64,000 bases of DNA, from positions 1 to 64,000 of the forward strand of contig REGJ01000001.1 in assembly GCA_003702525.1 (NCBI GenBank), given 5' to 3'. A model generated the notes under the pieces. The model did no database searches. It was not told the origin of the DNA and worked only from the letters and a program-made list of their open reading frames with translations. A program made the position numbers and the translations under genes. Within the stretch, counting starts at the first letter, position 1. Every line of letters starts with the position of its first letter. Source of the DNA: Candidatus Nitrosopumilus sp. Its GTDB lineage: Archaea; Thermoproteota; Nitrososphaeria; Nitrososphaerales; Nitrosopumilaceae. Below are positions 53,971 through 62,768 of this stretch, piece by piece.

Positions 53971-55647
53971 ATGGAAGGAATCTCTAGTAGAAATGTTGTA
54001 GAAGGTACTTCTCGTGCTCCACAAAGAGCAATGTACAAAGCTATGGGATTAGATGATAGTGATTTATCAAAACAAATGATTGGAGTATGTCATACAGGAA
54101 ATGAAGCAACCCCATGTAACATCCACCTTCCAAGATTAGCACTCAAAGCAAAAGAAGGTGTTTCAGATACAGGTGCAACACCTAGAGAATTTTCAACAAT
54201 TGCAGTAAGTGATGGAATTGCAATGGGACATGAAGGAATGAAATCATCATTGATTTCACGTGAAGTGATTGCAGATTCTATTGAATTAATGGTTAGAGCA
54301 CATCAATACGACGCATTAGTGGGAATTGCAGGGTGTGACAAGAGTCTTCCAGGTACAATGATGGCAATGGCAAGATTGAATGTTCCATCAGTGTTTGTTT
54401 ACGGTGGAACTATTATGCCAGGAATGTTAAACGGAGAAGAACTTACAGTTGTAGATGTTTACGAAGCTGTAGGAGCATATGATGCAGGGCAATTATCATT
54501 AGAAGGTCTAAAAAATATTGAAAATACTGCATGTCCAAACGAAGGATCATGTGGAGGAATGTTTACTGCAAATACAATGGCATCAATTTCAGAAGCTATA
54601 GGTCTTTCATTACCAGGTAGTGCTAGCCCTCCTGCTGAAGACGAAAGAAGAGAGAAGATGGTATACGATACAGGAGTAGCATGTGCGAAAGCATTACAGA
54701 TGGATATCAGACCCAGAGAGGTTCTCACCTTTGAGGCATTTGAAAATGCAATTACAATGTTGAACTCTGTTGGAGGTTCAACAAATGGAATTTTACACTT
54801 GTTAGCACTTGCAAATGAAGTAAATATCAAATTAACATATGATGATTTTGAAAGAGTAAGAAAAAAGACACCACATATAGCAGATATGAAACCTGGTGGA
54901 AACTATGTGATGAATTCCCTTGATAAGATTGGAGGAATCCCATTTGTTCTAAAGAAATTACTTGATAAAGGCTTACTAAATGAAAATTGTCTTACAATTA
55001 CTGGAGAAACTATCAAAAGTAACTTGAATTCTATGACTTTACCTCAAGCAGAACAACAAATAATCAGACCAATAGAAAACCCACTTCATAATGTTGGAAC
55101 AGCAGTAATTCTCAAAGGTTCACTTGCACCAGACGGCGCAGTGATCAAAACTGCAGGTGTAGAAATGACAAAATTCACAGGAAAGGCTCGTGTCTTTGAT
55201 AGAGAAGAACTAGCATTTGAGGCAGTGAAAAGAGGAGAAATTGACGAAGGTCATGTTGTAGTAATTAGATATGAAGGACCTAAAGGAGGCCCAGGAATGA
55301 GAGAGATGCTTGCAACAACTGCAGCATTAGTAGGTCAAGGACTAGGAAAGAAAGTTGCAATGGTCACAGATGGAAGATTCTCTGGAGGAACAAGAGGATT
55401 CATGGTAGGACATGTTGCACCAGAAGCATATGTTGGAGGTCCAATAGCACTTGTAAAAGATGATGATGAGATTACAATAGATACTGAAACTAACATAATT
55501 GATCTTCATGTATCATCTGAAGAGTTAGAAAGTAGAAGAAAAGATTGGAGTCCTCCAAAACCAAACTACACTACAGGAGCTTTGGCAAAATTTGCAACAC
55601 TTGTAGGTTCTGCTGCAGAAGGCGCAATAACAAAACCTAATCTATAG
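53971..55647 (+). CDS. ilvD: Dihydroxy-acid dehydratase
   Basis: 558 residues from ATG 53971, which matches the normal family N-terminus ([18 protein letters not shown]); the open frame extends 63 bases further upstream. Fe-S/metal cysteines are in [24 protein letters not shown] and [14 protein letters not shown]. It dehydrates dihydroxy acids for isoleucine and valine synthesis. Confidence 0.96.
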   Translation: MEGISSRNVVEGTSRAPQRAMYKAMGLDDSDLSKQMIGVCHTGNEATPCNIHLPRLALKAKEGVSDTGATPREFSTIAVSDGIAMGHEGMKSSLISREVIADSIELMVRAHQYDALVGIAGCDKSLPGTMMAMARLNVPSVFVYGGTIMPGMLNGEELTVVDVYEAVGAYDAGQLSLEGLKNIENTACPNEGSCGGMFTANTMASISEAIGLSLPGSASPPAEDERREKMVYDTGVACAKALQMDIRPREVLTFEAFENAITMLNSVGGSTNGILHLLALANEVNIKLTYDDFERVRKKTPHIADMKPGGNYVMNSLDKIGGIPFVLKKLLDKGLLNENCLTITGETIKSNLNSMTLPQAEQQIIRPIENPLHNVGTAVILKGSLAPDGAVIKTAGVEMTKFTGKARVFDREELAFEAVKRGEIDEGHVVVIRYEGPKGGPGMREMLATTAALVGQGLGKKVAMVTDGRFSGGTRGFMVGHVAPEAYVGGPIALVKDDDEITIDTETNIIDLHVSSEELESRRKDWSPPKPNYTTGALAKFATLVGSAAEGAITKPNL

Positions 55648-56191
55648 AAATTTTTTGAAAATTTAATTTTTGTTGTTCTTTGACATAGATTTTTAACAAC
55701 TCTTTCCATGCTTTTTGAAAATCAGTTGTAAATTTTTTGAATCCAGATATAGAAGATAGAAGAATTTTTGATTTTGGGTTGTATGAGACTTCGTTTATTG
55801 AAATACAATGAACGGTATCATTTCTTACTTCAAACAATCTAGACATATCTCGTGTAAATTCAGGACCAAATACTTTCCAATCCAGAAACGTTCTGATTTT
55901 TCTATTAATTGGAACAAGATTCAAAAGATAAAGCAGTTCAGCACTATCACTTTCATTAGAAGATTGTACAATTCTTAATCGAATAATTTCATCAAACAAA
56001 AATGCCATTTTTGAAAATGCAGACAGTACACTATCTCTGTTTTTTGAAATAGTCAGTTTAGAATTAAATCCATTTTTGATAGAACCTTCGTTGATGAAAT
56101 AATGCTTGTCTTTGTCAATTAGGTATAATCGAATTTTAGGCGAAATCTTTTTGCTTTTTTTGACATTTGCCAAAAATTTTGAAGCATTCAT
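55637..56191 (-). CDS. Hypothetical protein with HEPN-like motif
   Basis: 184 residues from ATG 56191. A helical protein with Arg123-xxxx-His128 ([11 protein letters not shown]), the Rx4H pattern of HEPN RNases, preceded by a polar helix as expected. HEPN is only a tentative call; no partner MNT nucleotidyltransferase is adjacent. It overlaps ilvD's end by 11 bases. Confidence 0.55.
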   Translation of the reverse strand: MNASKFLANVKKSKKISPKIRLYLIDKDKHYFINEGSIKNGFNSKLTISKNRDSVLSAFSKMAFLFDEIIRLRIVQSSNESDSAELLYLLNLVPINRKIRTFLDWKVFGPEFTRDMSRLFEVRNDTVHCISINEVSYNPKSKILLSSISGFKKFTTDFQKAWKELLKIYVKEQQKLNFQKISID

Positions 56192-56803
56192 GACGCAACA
56201 AAATCCCATCAATCAATTAAGGATTTGGCAGATTTTCAGAGATGATCAATTTGCTCACAAAGTTTATAGATCAGCGATCAGAAATCAGACTAGAGATAAC
56301 AGGTACAAAAATAGATTATTCTTATCAAATTTCTGTTATCTACTAAAGGTTACATTTCTGTTAATGTGTTAGGCACGCATTTTCTTTTTTAATGAAGGTT
56401 GAAAAAAAGAATATTCTGATAAATCAAAAAAAGACCAAAAATAGATTCTAAAAAAACTCATTCCACCTGATAATAGAAATGAATCAAGCCTCTAAAACAG
56501 TATTTTTTGGGGAATCATAAAGTCTCGAGGTCTTGATACAACATACATTTGAAAAATTGATTGATAATTTCATGTGTCTAAAAAAATTAACTAACATTCA
56601 ACTCGGTTAGATTGTAATCGATGAAGGTTTTTGTTTCCGTATGTGTCTAGTTTGGTTTTACCTACAAACCTATTGACGGCAATAATGATTGATTCTATTT
56701 GGTAATAAAGCAGATGAACGATTGTTCTGTGACAACAGGTTAAATTCTAAACTCTTTGAGAATAGACAATATTGTTAAAAATGAACTACGTTAGATCGTA
56801 ATT
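56192..56803. other. 612-base stretch without a convincing gene
   Basis: It holds three direct repeats of ATCAG at 7-base spacing (56270, 56277, 56284) including one GCGATC box, an ATCG-rich ACTCGGTTAGATTGTAATC segment (about 56600) similar to ACTACGTTAGATCGTAATT just before the 56804 gene, and the 35-bp block at 56744-56778. An ATG-started frame from 56190 to 56372 exists but lacks protein-like features. No tRNA or other RNA gene was recognised. Confidence 0.5.
56744..56778 (+). promoter_or_regulatory. 35-bp upstream block repeated at 57020-57054
   Basis: The block beginning ATTCTAAACTCTTTGAGAAT matches 57020-57054 in about 31 of 35 positions, and lies 60 and 59 bases before the ATG codons at 56804 and 57079. 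Conserved sequence and spacing suggest a shared promoter or regulatory element that controls both microprotein units. Confidence 0.55.
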
Positions 56804-57019
56804 ATGGATTTACTCAAAGACAAAAGAAAAAAGATGAAAAAAGACATTGAGTATGCCTTAAGAAAGGAAGATAAAATCTTACACGATGAAAATGAAGAAC
56901 CTGTAACTTATGTGGATGAAGAAGATGTGAAATCCATAGAACATCAAGAACATGTGGAACATGATGAAAATGAAGAACCTGTAACATTTGTAAAAAAATC
57001 AGAAAACGAAAATCTTTAG
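56804..57019 (+). CDS. Acidic protein with duplicated HDENEEPVTxV motif
   Basis: 71 residues: a basic N-terminus (DKRKKMKKD) and two copies of HDENEEPVT[Y/F]V, 25 residues apart, also near-identical at DNA level (56884 and 56959). Soluble. Function unknown. It has the conserved upstream block. Confidence 0.6.
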   Translation: MDLLKDKRKKMKKDIEYALRKEDKILHDENEEPVTYVDEEDVKSIEHQEHVEHDENEEPVTFVKKSENENL

Positions 57020-57078
57020 ATTCTAAACTCTTAGAGAATAGACAATACGCTTAATTTTATATCTTTTAGATTCTAATC

Positions 57079-57204
57079 ATGTTTGAAGATAATCTACCAC
57101 TCTTAGGGATAATTATTGCAGCCGGAGTCGCTTTTGTCATTTGGATTGCTAAAAAATCTATTACAGGGTATTACAAAGGAAAATCTGAGGGCTACAAATC
57201 TTAG
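57079..57204 (+). CDS. Single-pass membrane microprotein (41 aa)
   Basis: ATG 57079 opens MFEDNLPLLGIIIAAG with one TM helix (about residues 8-24) and a basic tail (KKSITGYYKGKSEG). It has the conserved upstream block, and is 8 bases from the next zinc microprotein, so these two form a unit. Confidence 0.55.
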   Translation: MFEDNLPLLGIIIAAGVAFVIWIAKKSITGYYKGKSEGYKS

Positions 57205-57212
57205 GTGTAATC

Positions 57213-57371
57213 ATGCTTCCAAAAGGAGACCTACCAGGAGAATGTATGGATTGTGGGGCACAAGTAACCTATTCTAAAAAACCAATGCAAACACATTCAG
57301 AACTTTTGAAAAAACATCGCTGTCCAATGTGTGGACATTTTGCATTGAAAACAAAAAGTAAGACATTGTAA
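57213..57371 (+). CDS. Zinc-ribbon microprotein (52 aa)
   Basis: ATG 57213: two knuckles, ECMDCGAQV and CPMCGHFAL, separated by a helix. A full four-Cys ribbon. Co-oriented and close to the TM microprotein. Confidence 0.6.
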   Translation: MLPKGDLPGECMDCGAQVTYSKKPMQTHSELLKKHRCPMCGHFALKTKSKTL

Positions 57372-57468
57372 AATTTGAGAATCCACGCTTAACAGATTTA
57401 CAAAAAATGACCCTTTAATCTACTAAAGGCAAACAAATCAAGTTCTTACCAGAGTTCGTTTCAGAAAA

Positions 57469-59388
57469 TTAAGATTGATCAATACCTAACACATCACGAT
57501 ATGCTTTGGGGATGATTTTTTGGGTTTTATTGACTAGTTCATGAATCTTCGAATCAATTACATATGTAATTGCCCAATCATCATTACTTCTAATTGATCT
57601 TCCAAATCCTTGCAAAATAGTCATTATTGTTTGTGAATCATACCATAATGGGAATTTTTTCATTTTCTCTCGAACACGTGGGTCTCCTAAGGATTTGTAT
57701 GGTACTTTAGCAATTATTTGAAATCTAGAATCTTCATCTTTAAGATCAACCCCTTCCCATAATGATGAGGATAATAATACACTAGCCTTGTTCTTTCTAT
57801 GCTCGTCAATAATCTCATCTTGAGTTTTTCCATCATTATTTGTAGAATGACATATCCGAATTCTTTTTTTATTTTCAGGAGATAATCCCCTAAGAATTTC
57901 CCAACATCGTGATTTTGATTGAGTTAAAATTAATCCTCGTTCATCTGTATGTTTTGTTAGTAATTCATCGATTCTTCTAATTGCACCTGATTCTACTTCG
58001 GGGGGAGATTTTGCACTCAGAATACCCATATCTAAAAATTCTACTTGTCTATTTTCATATGGGAATGGGGATTTTGGGGTATCAATAAATGCAATTTCAG
58101 ATTCATCTAATCCCATTGTTTCACAAAAACTCTTTTTATCAATTGTAGCTGACATGAAAATTTGATATTCTGTTTTAAAGAAATCCTCAACATAATTTGA
58201 GATCTTCAAGGGTTTAATTGAAATAGATACCGAATTAGCATAATCATTTGTAGAATCTTGAATAATAAAATTTTCAGGATCATTATTTATTTCATTAATT
58301 GCATTTGCAAAATTCTTAAAATTACTTTCAAATCGTCCCAATAATTTTACATCTACTTTTTCTTTATCTATCTCCATTCTTTTTTCTAATTCTGCAATTT
58401 GTGTACCGTAAAATTGCCTCATGATATTTAGCACTTCAAGTAATTCATCAATTTGTAAAACATCATATTTTCTAATATCTATTTGACATTCTTCTAATTG
58501 ATTTTTTGAAATATTTATTCCAATAAACTGGATTATTTGATCTTCAATTCCATGAGCCTCATCAAAAATTGAAACTTTTTTTTGCAAATGTTCTTTAAAA
58601 ACCGACTCGTTTTGCATTAATTGGAAAAATGCAGAATAATTCCACACCGAGAAACTTGATACTAGTCCAAAATATTTTTGAAAATAATAACTACAATCAT
58701 CTACATTTTGTGTATTGGTAGAAGTTACATTACTAAGGGGTCTTTTGAATCTGCAAAATACGGTAACATCTTTACCATTTTCATTTTTTTCTGTTCCTTC
58801 AACACAATCTCCTTTTTCACAAGTATAACCTAACTCCTTTGCTAAAATTGGGTCATCAACTTTTTGCTTTTCCATAATTTTTAAACATTCAAAATTTGAT
58901 TTTCCTTTAACGGGTCGTAAAAACGGATAATCCCTAGCATATTGATCCTGTAAACTCTTTGATTTTGTGATAAAAAACCCATCTTTGAAATATTTTGCAA
59001 TAGCAACACCAACAGCAGATTTGCCAACTCCTGTAGGGGCAGAAATTACAATTTTTTTAAATCCAGATTTCATACTAGTTTCAATCTCTTTGAGAATTTG
59101 TTTTTGAATTTCTCTAGGAATAATGTTTGTTGGAAAATATTCTTCAATTTTTGAAATCGGTATATTTTGGGCAGTGTTTTTAGAAACAGATTCGTTTTTA
59201 ATTATAGATGGTTGGATTGAGGGTTTTGAATTTCTAAATAATTTGCGGATATATGACTCTCTTGCATCATCATCATTTCCAGAATCTGTGAAATATCGTG
59301 CTTTTTGACAATCACATTTTGCTTCAACTGTATGTGTACCAAATTTTGATATTTTGATCTCAGACTTACATTTAGGACAAGTTTTCAT
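57469..59388 (-). CDS. Rad3/DinG (XPD-like) superfamily 2 DNA helicase
   Basis: 639 residues. An N-terminal zinc ribbon (CPKCKSE, then CDCQKA), Walker A SAPTGVGKSA (about 116-125), DEAH box SIFDEAHG, cysteines 168, 190, 195, 212 and 232 in the Fe-S region between motifs, and motif VI QGFGRSIRS. An Fe-S DNA helicase of the XPD/DinG type, likely in repair. The N-terminal ribbon is an addition to core XPD. Confidence 0.9.
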   Translation of the reverse strand: MKTCPKCKSEIKISKFGTHTVEAKCDCQKARYFTDSGNDDDARESYIRKLFRNSKPSIQPSIIKNESVSKNTAQNIPISKIEEYFPTNIIPREIQKQILKEIETSMKSGFKKIVISAPTGVGKSAVGVAIAKYFKDGFFITKSKSLQDQYARDYPFLRPVKGKSNFECLKIMEKQKVDDPILAKELGYTCEKGDCVEGTEKNENGKDVTVFCRFKRPLSNVTSTNTQNVDDCSYYFQKYFGLVSSFSVWNYSAFFQLMQNESVFKEHLQKKVSIFDEAHGIEDQIIQFIGINISKNQLEECQIDIRKYDVLQIDELLEVLNIMRQFYGTQIAELEKRMEIDKEKVDVKLLGRFESNFKNFANAINEINNDPENFIIQDSTNDYANSVSISIKPLKISNYVEDFFKTEYQIFMSATIDKKSFCETMGLDESEIAFIDTPKSPFPYENRQVEFLDMGILSAKSPPEVESGAIRRIDELLTKHTDERGLILTQSKSRCWEILRGLSPENKKRIRICHSTNNDGKTQDEIIDEHRKNKASVLLSSSLWEGVDLKDEDSRFQIIAKVPYKSLGDPRVREKMKKFPLWYDSQTIMTILQGFGRSIRSNDDWAITYVIDSKIHELVNKTQKIIPKAYRDVLGIDQS

Positions 59389-59627
59389 TTTCTAGAGATT
59401 TTTTTGGATATATTTTCTTATTTATCATATTCTAATTTTGATTTTTATGTAATACATTACTGTTTTTCATTTATTACACTATGAATTCTATGATTAAAAA
59501 AATAAATTATGAGTTTTTCTTCAGCAATCTTGGTTTTAATCGGAAATCACATAACCATTTAAGGATTTATGAGATTTGGTTAAGAAAAGAGAATCTAGTT
59601 TAATATCTAGTACATACAATATAGATC

Positions 59628-59945
59628 ATGGAATTACTTGATGACAAGATGAGAGTTTGGCTAGAAAGTGCAAAATTTGTCAAACCAAACTCAGGAGTCT
59701 ATGTTCTATACAATAGAAGCAAGCATCCAATATACATCGGAGAAACCAATAATCTTGAAGAGACATTCACAAAATATGTAGATACAGATTTTGAAGATGA
59801 TGAATGTAAGCAAAAAACTCAATTTTACCAAAGGGTGTTTGCAGAAAATCCAAAAGAGTTACAATTACAACTAATTGAGCAATTCAGAAATGAAACAAAT
59901 GAGTTACCCTCATGTAATTCAGAGATCAAAGTAGAAACACACTAA
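59628..59945 (+). CDS. GIY-YIG-like domain protein
   Basis: 105 residues: SGVYVLYN (23-28) and IYIGETNN (35-42) are the two strands of the GIY-YIG motif, but catalytic Arg and Glu further on are not clearly placed. It may be an inactive or minimal nuclease. About 240 bases of AT-rich DNA separate it from the helicase. Confidence 0.6.
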   Translation: MELLDDKMRVWLESAKFVKPNSGVYVLYNRSKHPIYIGETNNLEETFTKYVDTDFEDDECKQKTQFYQRVFAENPKELQLQLIEQFRNETNELPSCNSEIKVETH

Positions 59946-60007
59946 ATTCTTTCACTGCATTGCACTGAAGACCTACTGGATTAATAGAAAAAATATGAAA
60001 ATCTAAC

Positions 60008-60253
60008 ATGGGAAACGCTATGATTTATGCAGGTATTGCAATCGGAGTAGCAGCATTGGCCGGAATTATGGTCTATGCACATGATAACCAAGAAAATTAT
60101 CTTAGAGATGATGCAGTACTAGCACCAGCAGCAAAACAAGGCGCATTTTCATCAGAGACAGGAATGGTCCAATTGAATAAAGAACAATGGCATGAAGACC
60201 CCTTTGGTGACATAGCCGCTGAAGTTAGAACACAGTACGAATCTGGTGGATAG
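60008..60253 (+). CDS. Small single-pass membrane protein
   Basis: 81 residues: N-terminal TM (about 3-23) then a soluble tail (LNKEQWHEDPFGDIAAEV). Exported or anchored; no family. Confidence 0.6.
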   Translation: MGNAMIYAGIAIGVAALAGIMVYAHDNQENYLRDDAVLAPAAKQGAFSSETGMVQLNKEQWHEDPFGDIAAEVRTQYESGG

Positions 60254-60342
60254 TCCACCAAGTTTCTTTTTATTTTATTTTTCATAATTTTTACACCTAG
60301 TATTAGAGAAAACAATTAATCTTAGAATGTAGTAATTTAACA

Positions 60343-60474
60343 ATGCATCAATGCTATTATTGTGAGCAGATTTTTGATACAAAAGAAGCACTATACGAAC
60401 ATGTAGAAATACATTCAGACACAGAAAGAAATAAGGAAATTATGGATAGAAAAAAGAAGTTACTAAAAGACTAG
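60343..60474 (+). CDS. C2H2 zinc-finger microprotein (43 aa)
   Basis: ATG 60343: CYYC, then FDTKEALYEHVEIH supplies two His in a classic C2H2 spacing, followed by a basic tail (MDRKKKLLKD). A single C2H2 finger is compatible with DNA or RNA binding. Confidence 0.65.
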   Translation: MHQCYYCEQIFDTKEALYEHVEIHSDTERNKEIMDRKKKLLKD

Positions 60475-60561
60475 ATTCTCAGCCTCAATTAAAAAAAATA
60501 GAGTAAAGGTAAGAAATAATCACATTCAGGTGGTGATATAACAACTTGGTTTCAAAATAAT

Positions 60562-60828
60562 ATGGATTGGGTTGAGGCACTATTACGCAAATCATGCGAC
60601 AGGACATTAACCAAAGAAGAAGTTCTTCACAGTCTATTCCATATGATTGAAATTAATGAAAACACATTACATCAAATTCAATCAGACAAGAGAGATTTTG
60701 GACCAGAGTTAGAGGAATTAAAACAAACAGAAATCAGAGACTTGGATTTTCATCTAAAGTATTATCGAAGTCTTGTAAATTATATTAATTCAATTCATGA
60801 AAATAAAATTTTTGAGAAACAACATTAA
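60562..60828 (+). CDS. Hypothetical helical protein
   Basis: 88 residues, mostly helix (HSLFHMIEINENTLHQIQ). Overlaps the convergent microprotein by 4 bases. Not recognised. Confidence 0.55.
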   Translation: MDWVEALLRKSCDRTLTKEEVLHSLFHMIEINENTLHQIQSDKRDFGPELEELKQTEIRDLDFHLKYYRSLVNYINSIHENKIFEKQH

Positions 60829-60965
60829 TCCCAAGAAACAGTGTATGCAACAAATGTTTTAGGTAATGATTTTTTTGTGCTCTTTCCCCATTCTTCTGAA
60901 GTGTGACCAGAGTTGAGTTCAGAGACCTCACCCCAATTAAATTTAGGAAGTTTGGCAGTTTCCAT
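60825..60965 (-). CDS. Small soluble protein (46 aa)
   Basis: ATG 60965: METAKLPKFNWGEVSEL with tryptophan-containing repeats. Short, no ligand motif. It ends on the stop of the convergent gene. Confidence 0.4.
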   Translation of the reverse strand: METAKLPKFNWGEVSELNSGHTSEEWGKSTKKSLPKTFVAYTVSWD

Positions 60966-61020
60966 GGTTTTGAGGAGTAATCAGAGTTAATAAAAAAAGA
61001 GTCTGCACTGCAAGTATATT

Positions 61021-61557
61021 TTACAATTTCAATTGTTCAAATTTCAAGGCATATTCAGATTGTTTTTCTGAATTGTTTCCATAATCCGTAGTTTCATCAT
61101 ATTCTTGTAATCTCTGTTCAAGGATTTTTTGTAACTGTTCTATTTCTTGAGCAATCATTTTTCCAGAATCTTCTTTGGCAAGTTGTTTTCGTTGGTCTTC
61201 ATTTTTTCCTCTTGTTGGAAATGTCTTATTTTCAAATTTAGTTTGTAGATTAGAAATGTTTTCACGTTTTACAAGTTCTGCAAGATCAAAACGTCCTTGT
61301 TCATATTTCAATAATTGATCGCTTGTCTCAGAAGGTCTAACTGAAGACAACAAAGGACAAAACTCTACGGAAACTTGAATATTTTTAATCAAAAACAGAA
61401 TTTCACTGCCCATTTTTTCAGAATCAACTGTCCAGGTAAATCCATACTTTATCACACTATGAGAATCAGCATATGATGCAGGATTATGTTCTGCTTTAAA
61501 ATCAGACCATTTCAGAGAGTATTGTTTAGTCCAAAACAGATTCTCATTTTCACTCAT
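61021..61557 (-). CDS. DUF922-like protein lacking zinc histidines
   Basis: 178 residues. YSLKWSDFKAEHNPASYADS and LLKYEQGRFDLAELVKRE match the layout of DUF922 Zn-protease-like proteins, whose motif is HEQxHFD. Here both His are replaced (Tyr85, Arg89), so a catalytic metal site is unlikely. No signal peptide is present. It may be a pseudo-enzyme. Confidence 0.6.
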   Translation of the reverse strand: MSENENLFWTKQYSLKWSDFKAEHNPASYADSHSVIKYGFTWTVDSEKMGSEILFLIKNIQVSVEFCPLLSSVRPSETSDQLLKYEQGRFDLAELVKRENISNLQTKFENKTFPTRGKNEDQRKQLAKEDSGKMIAQEIEQLQKILEQRLQEYDETTDYGNNSEKQSEYALKFEQLKL

Positions 61558-61598
61558 TATCTAGTAATTTGAAAATTTCTGAATAATTAGATTGTGAT

Positions 61599-61802
61599 TC
61601 AAGATGGCTTTCCATCACGCCCGCTAAATTTTCCAATAGGTTGCGAGGTGTCAAATCCCAACCAAGAATAATTTTGAGATTCTTGAGAGTTGTGAAAATT
61701 TTGATGTTCTGTTAATTCAGAATCTCCCCATTCTCCATCGTGAATGAAAGGACATTTTTCATGAATTCCATTTTTTTGAATACCCTTACACGTGATTAGC
61801 AA
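61599..61802 (-). CDS. Small Cys/His-containing protein
   Basis: 67 residues from TTG 61802. CKGIQKNGIHEKCPFIHDGEWGDS has possible metal ligands. The start codon is weak. Function unknown. Confidence 0.45.
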   Translation of the reverse strand: MLITCKGIQKNGIHEKCPFIHDGEWGDSELTEHQNFHNSQESQNYSWLGFDTSQPIGKFSGRDGKPS

Positions 61803-61853
61803 ACAAGTAACATTGAGTTTTAGAATTGAAAAATTTTTTGTTGAAAAGAGTGT

Positions 61854-61916
61854 GTTTGACGGCTAACGATTCTAGGGGAATGGTCGGTTAAGGCAAACGT
61901 AGGAACGCCGTCAAAC
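61854..61916. ncRNA. Candidate structured RNA or regulatory stem
   Basis: GTTTGACGGC (61854-61863) pairs perfectly with GCCGTCAAAC (61907-61916) across 43 bases that themselves can form ATTC/GAAT. It is GC-richer than the surroundings. It lies in 278 bases without a gene (61803-62080). TCTAGG recurs at 61871, 61932 and 61993, each 61 apart. No known RNA family was recognised; strand is unknown. Confidence 0.35.
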
Positions 61917-62080
61917 GGATGACTCGATATATCTAGGACAGTTTAGACTAAAAGAAAGTGTATGTGTCATTTGAACACACATCAAAAATCATTCTAGGCT
62001 CAAATCATCAGGCACAAAAATGGATCATTTTTTCAAACCATTTTGATTAAAATTCAAGACACGTTTTATTTTATGATTTT

Positions 62081-62224
62081 TTGACGATTAAAATCAGAAA
62101 TACAGGAAGCAAGGTGATTGCCTGTTTGGTATTGTACGTAACTCCCAAAGAGTCGATGCAAAAAATATCAGACTTGCTTGCTCCTTATTCTAAACTATTA
62201 ATTTCAGATATTTTCAAGGATTAG
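62081..62224 (+). CDS. Small membrane-associated protein (47 aa)
   Basis: TTG 62081 opens MTIKIRNTGSKVIACLVLYV and a helical tail (SMQKISDLLAPYSKLLIS). A hydrophobic segment suggests membrane association. The stop is 2 bases before the next microgene's ATG, indicating coupling. No ribosome site seen before the TTG. Confidence 0.4.
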   Translation: MTIKIRNTGSKVIACLVLYVTPKESMQKISDLLAPYSKLLISDIFKD

Positions 62225-62226
62225 TG

Positions 62227-62304
62227 ATGAATAGCAAATTCTACATGTGGATGGGCATATCAGTAGGAGCACTGGCTGTAGGATTCATACTCTTGTTCGG
62301 GTAA
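62227..62304 (+). CDS. 25-residue membrane microprotein
   Basis: ATG 62227: MNSKFYMWMGISVGALAVG plus ILLFG, a single TM helix. Spaced 2 bases from the upstream microgene. Many archaeal membrane complexes have such subunits; no partner can be named. Confidence 0.45.
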   Translation: MNSKFYMWMGISVGALAVGFILLFG

Positions 62305-62384
62305 TCAGATTAACTTTTTTGATTTGAAAGATCAATTTTTACGTCGTTTTTTCATTTTATGAAAATTCTTTTAGGTAAAGTATT

Positions 62385-62458
62385 GCCATAGGTGTAGCTG
62401 GATAGTTGATAATCGCACTAACGCATCACGGCATTGATTATCAACTTTTATCTGTGGC
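62385..62458. ncRNA. Candidate structured RNA with two nested stems
   Basis: AGTTGATAATC (62404-62414) and GATTATCAACT (62436-62446) form a perfect 11-bp stem with a 21-base loop. Outside it GCCATAG (62385-62391) can pair with CTGTGGC (62452-62458) with one G-U pair. It begins just after the stop of the minus-strand gene at 62463 and 80 bases after the 25-residue gene. Not a canonical tRNA: no T loop. Confidence 0.45.
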
Positions 62459-62462
62459 CCAA

Positions 62463-62711
62463 CTAATTTGGATGAGAATTTGAAGTATAATCAAATTTTT
62501 CTTTATCAGAAAATAGTTCAAAATTATTTTTTTCCAAATCTAAGACATCATGAAATGCAGGACATGACGTATCAATGGAAAACAACTCTTGGCATTTAGG
62601 ACATTGAATAACTGCATGTTCACCCCAATCACATTCAATCTCATCAATTAGTTCAAAGTTAACAGATTCATTACATATGCATTTTATATTTTTGAATTTT
62701 TGAAAATCCAC
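62463..62711 (-). CDS. Zinc-ribbon protein
   Basis: 82 residues: IKCICNES and IQCPKCQELF provide four ribbon Cys; the rest is acidic. The structured element follows its stop codon directly. Confidence 0.6.
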   Translation of the reverse strand: MDFQKFKNIKCICNESVNFELIDEIECDWGEHAVIQCPKCQELFSIDTSCPAFHDVLDLEKNNFELFSDKEKFDYTSNSHPN

Positions 62712-62768
62712 AAAAAACGATTCTTGAAATTAAATATAATTTATTAGCAATCAATAAGTGAGAAAAAC

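Noticed and set aside
56190..56372. Plus-strand ORF downstream of ilvD
   Set aside because: No recognisable features, overlaps the HEPN-like gene start, and the C-terminus is odd hydrophobic sequence.
62385..62458. tRNA gene
   Set aside because: The 7-bp outer stem and GTAGCTGGATAG resemble acceptor and D arm, but there is no T loop or anticodon arm.
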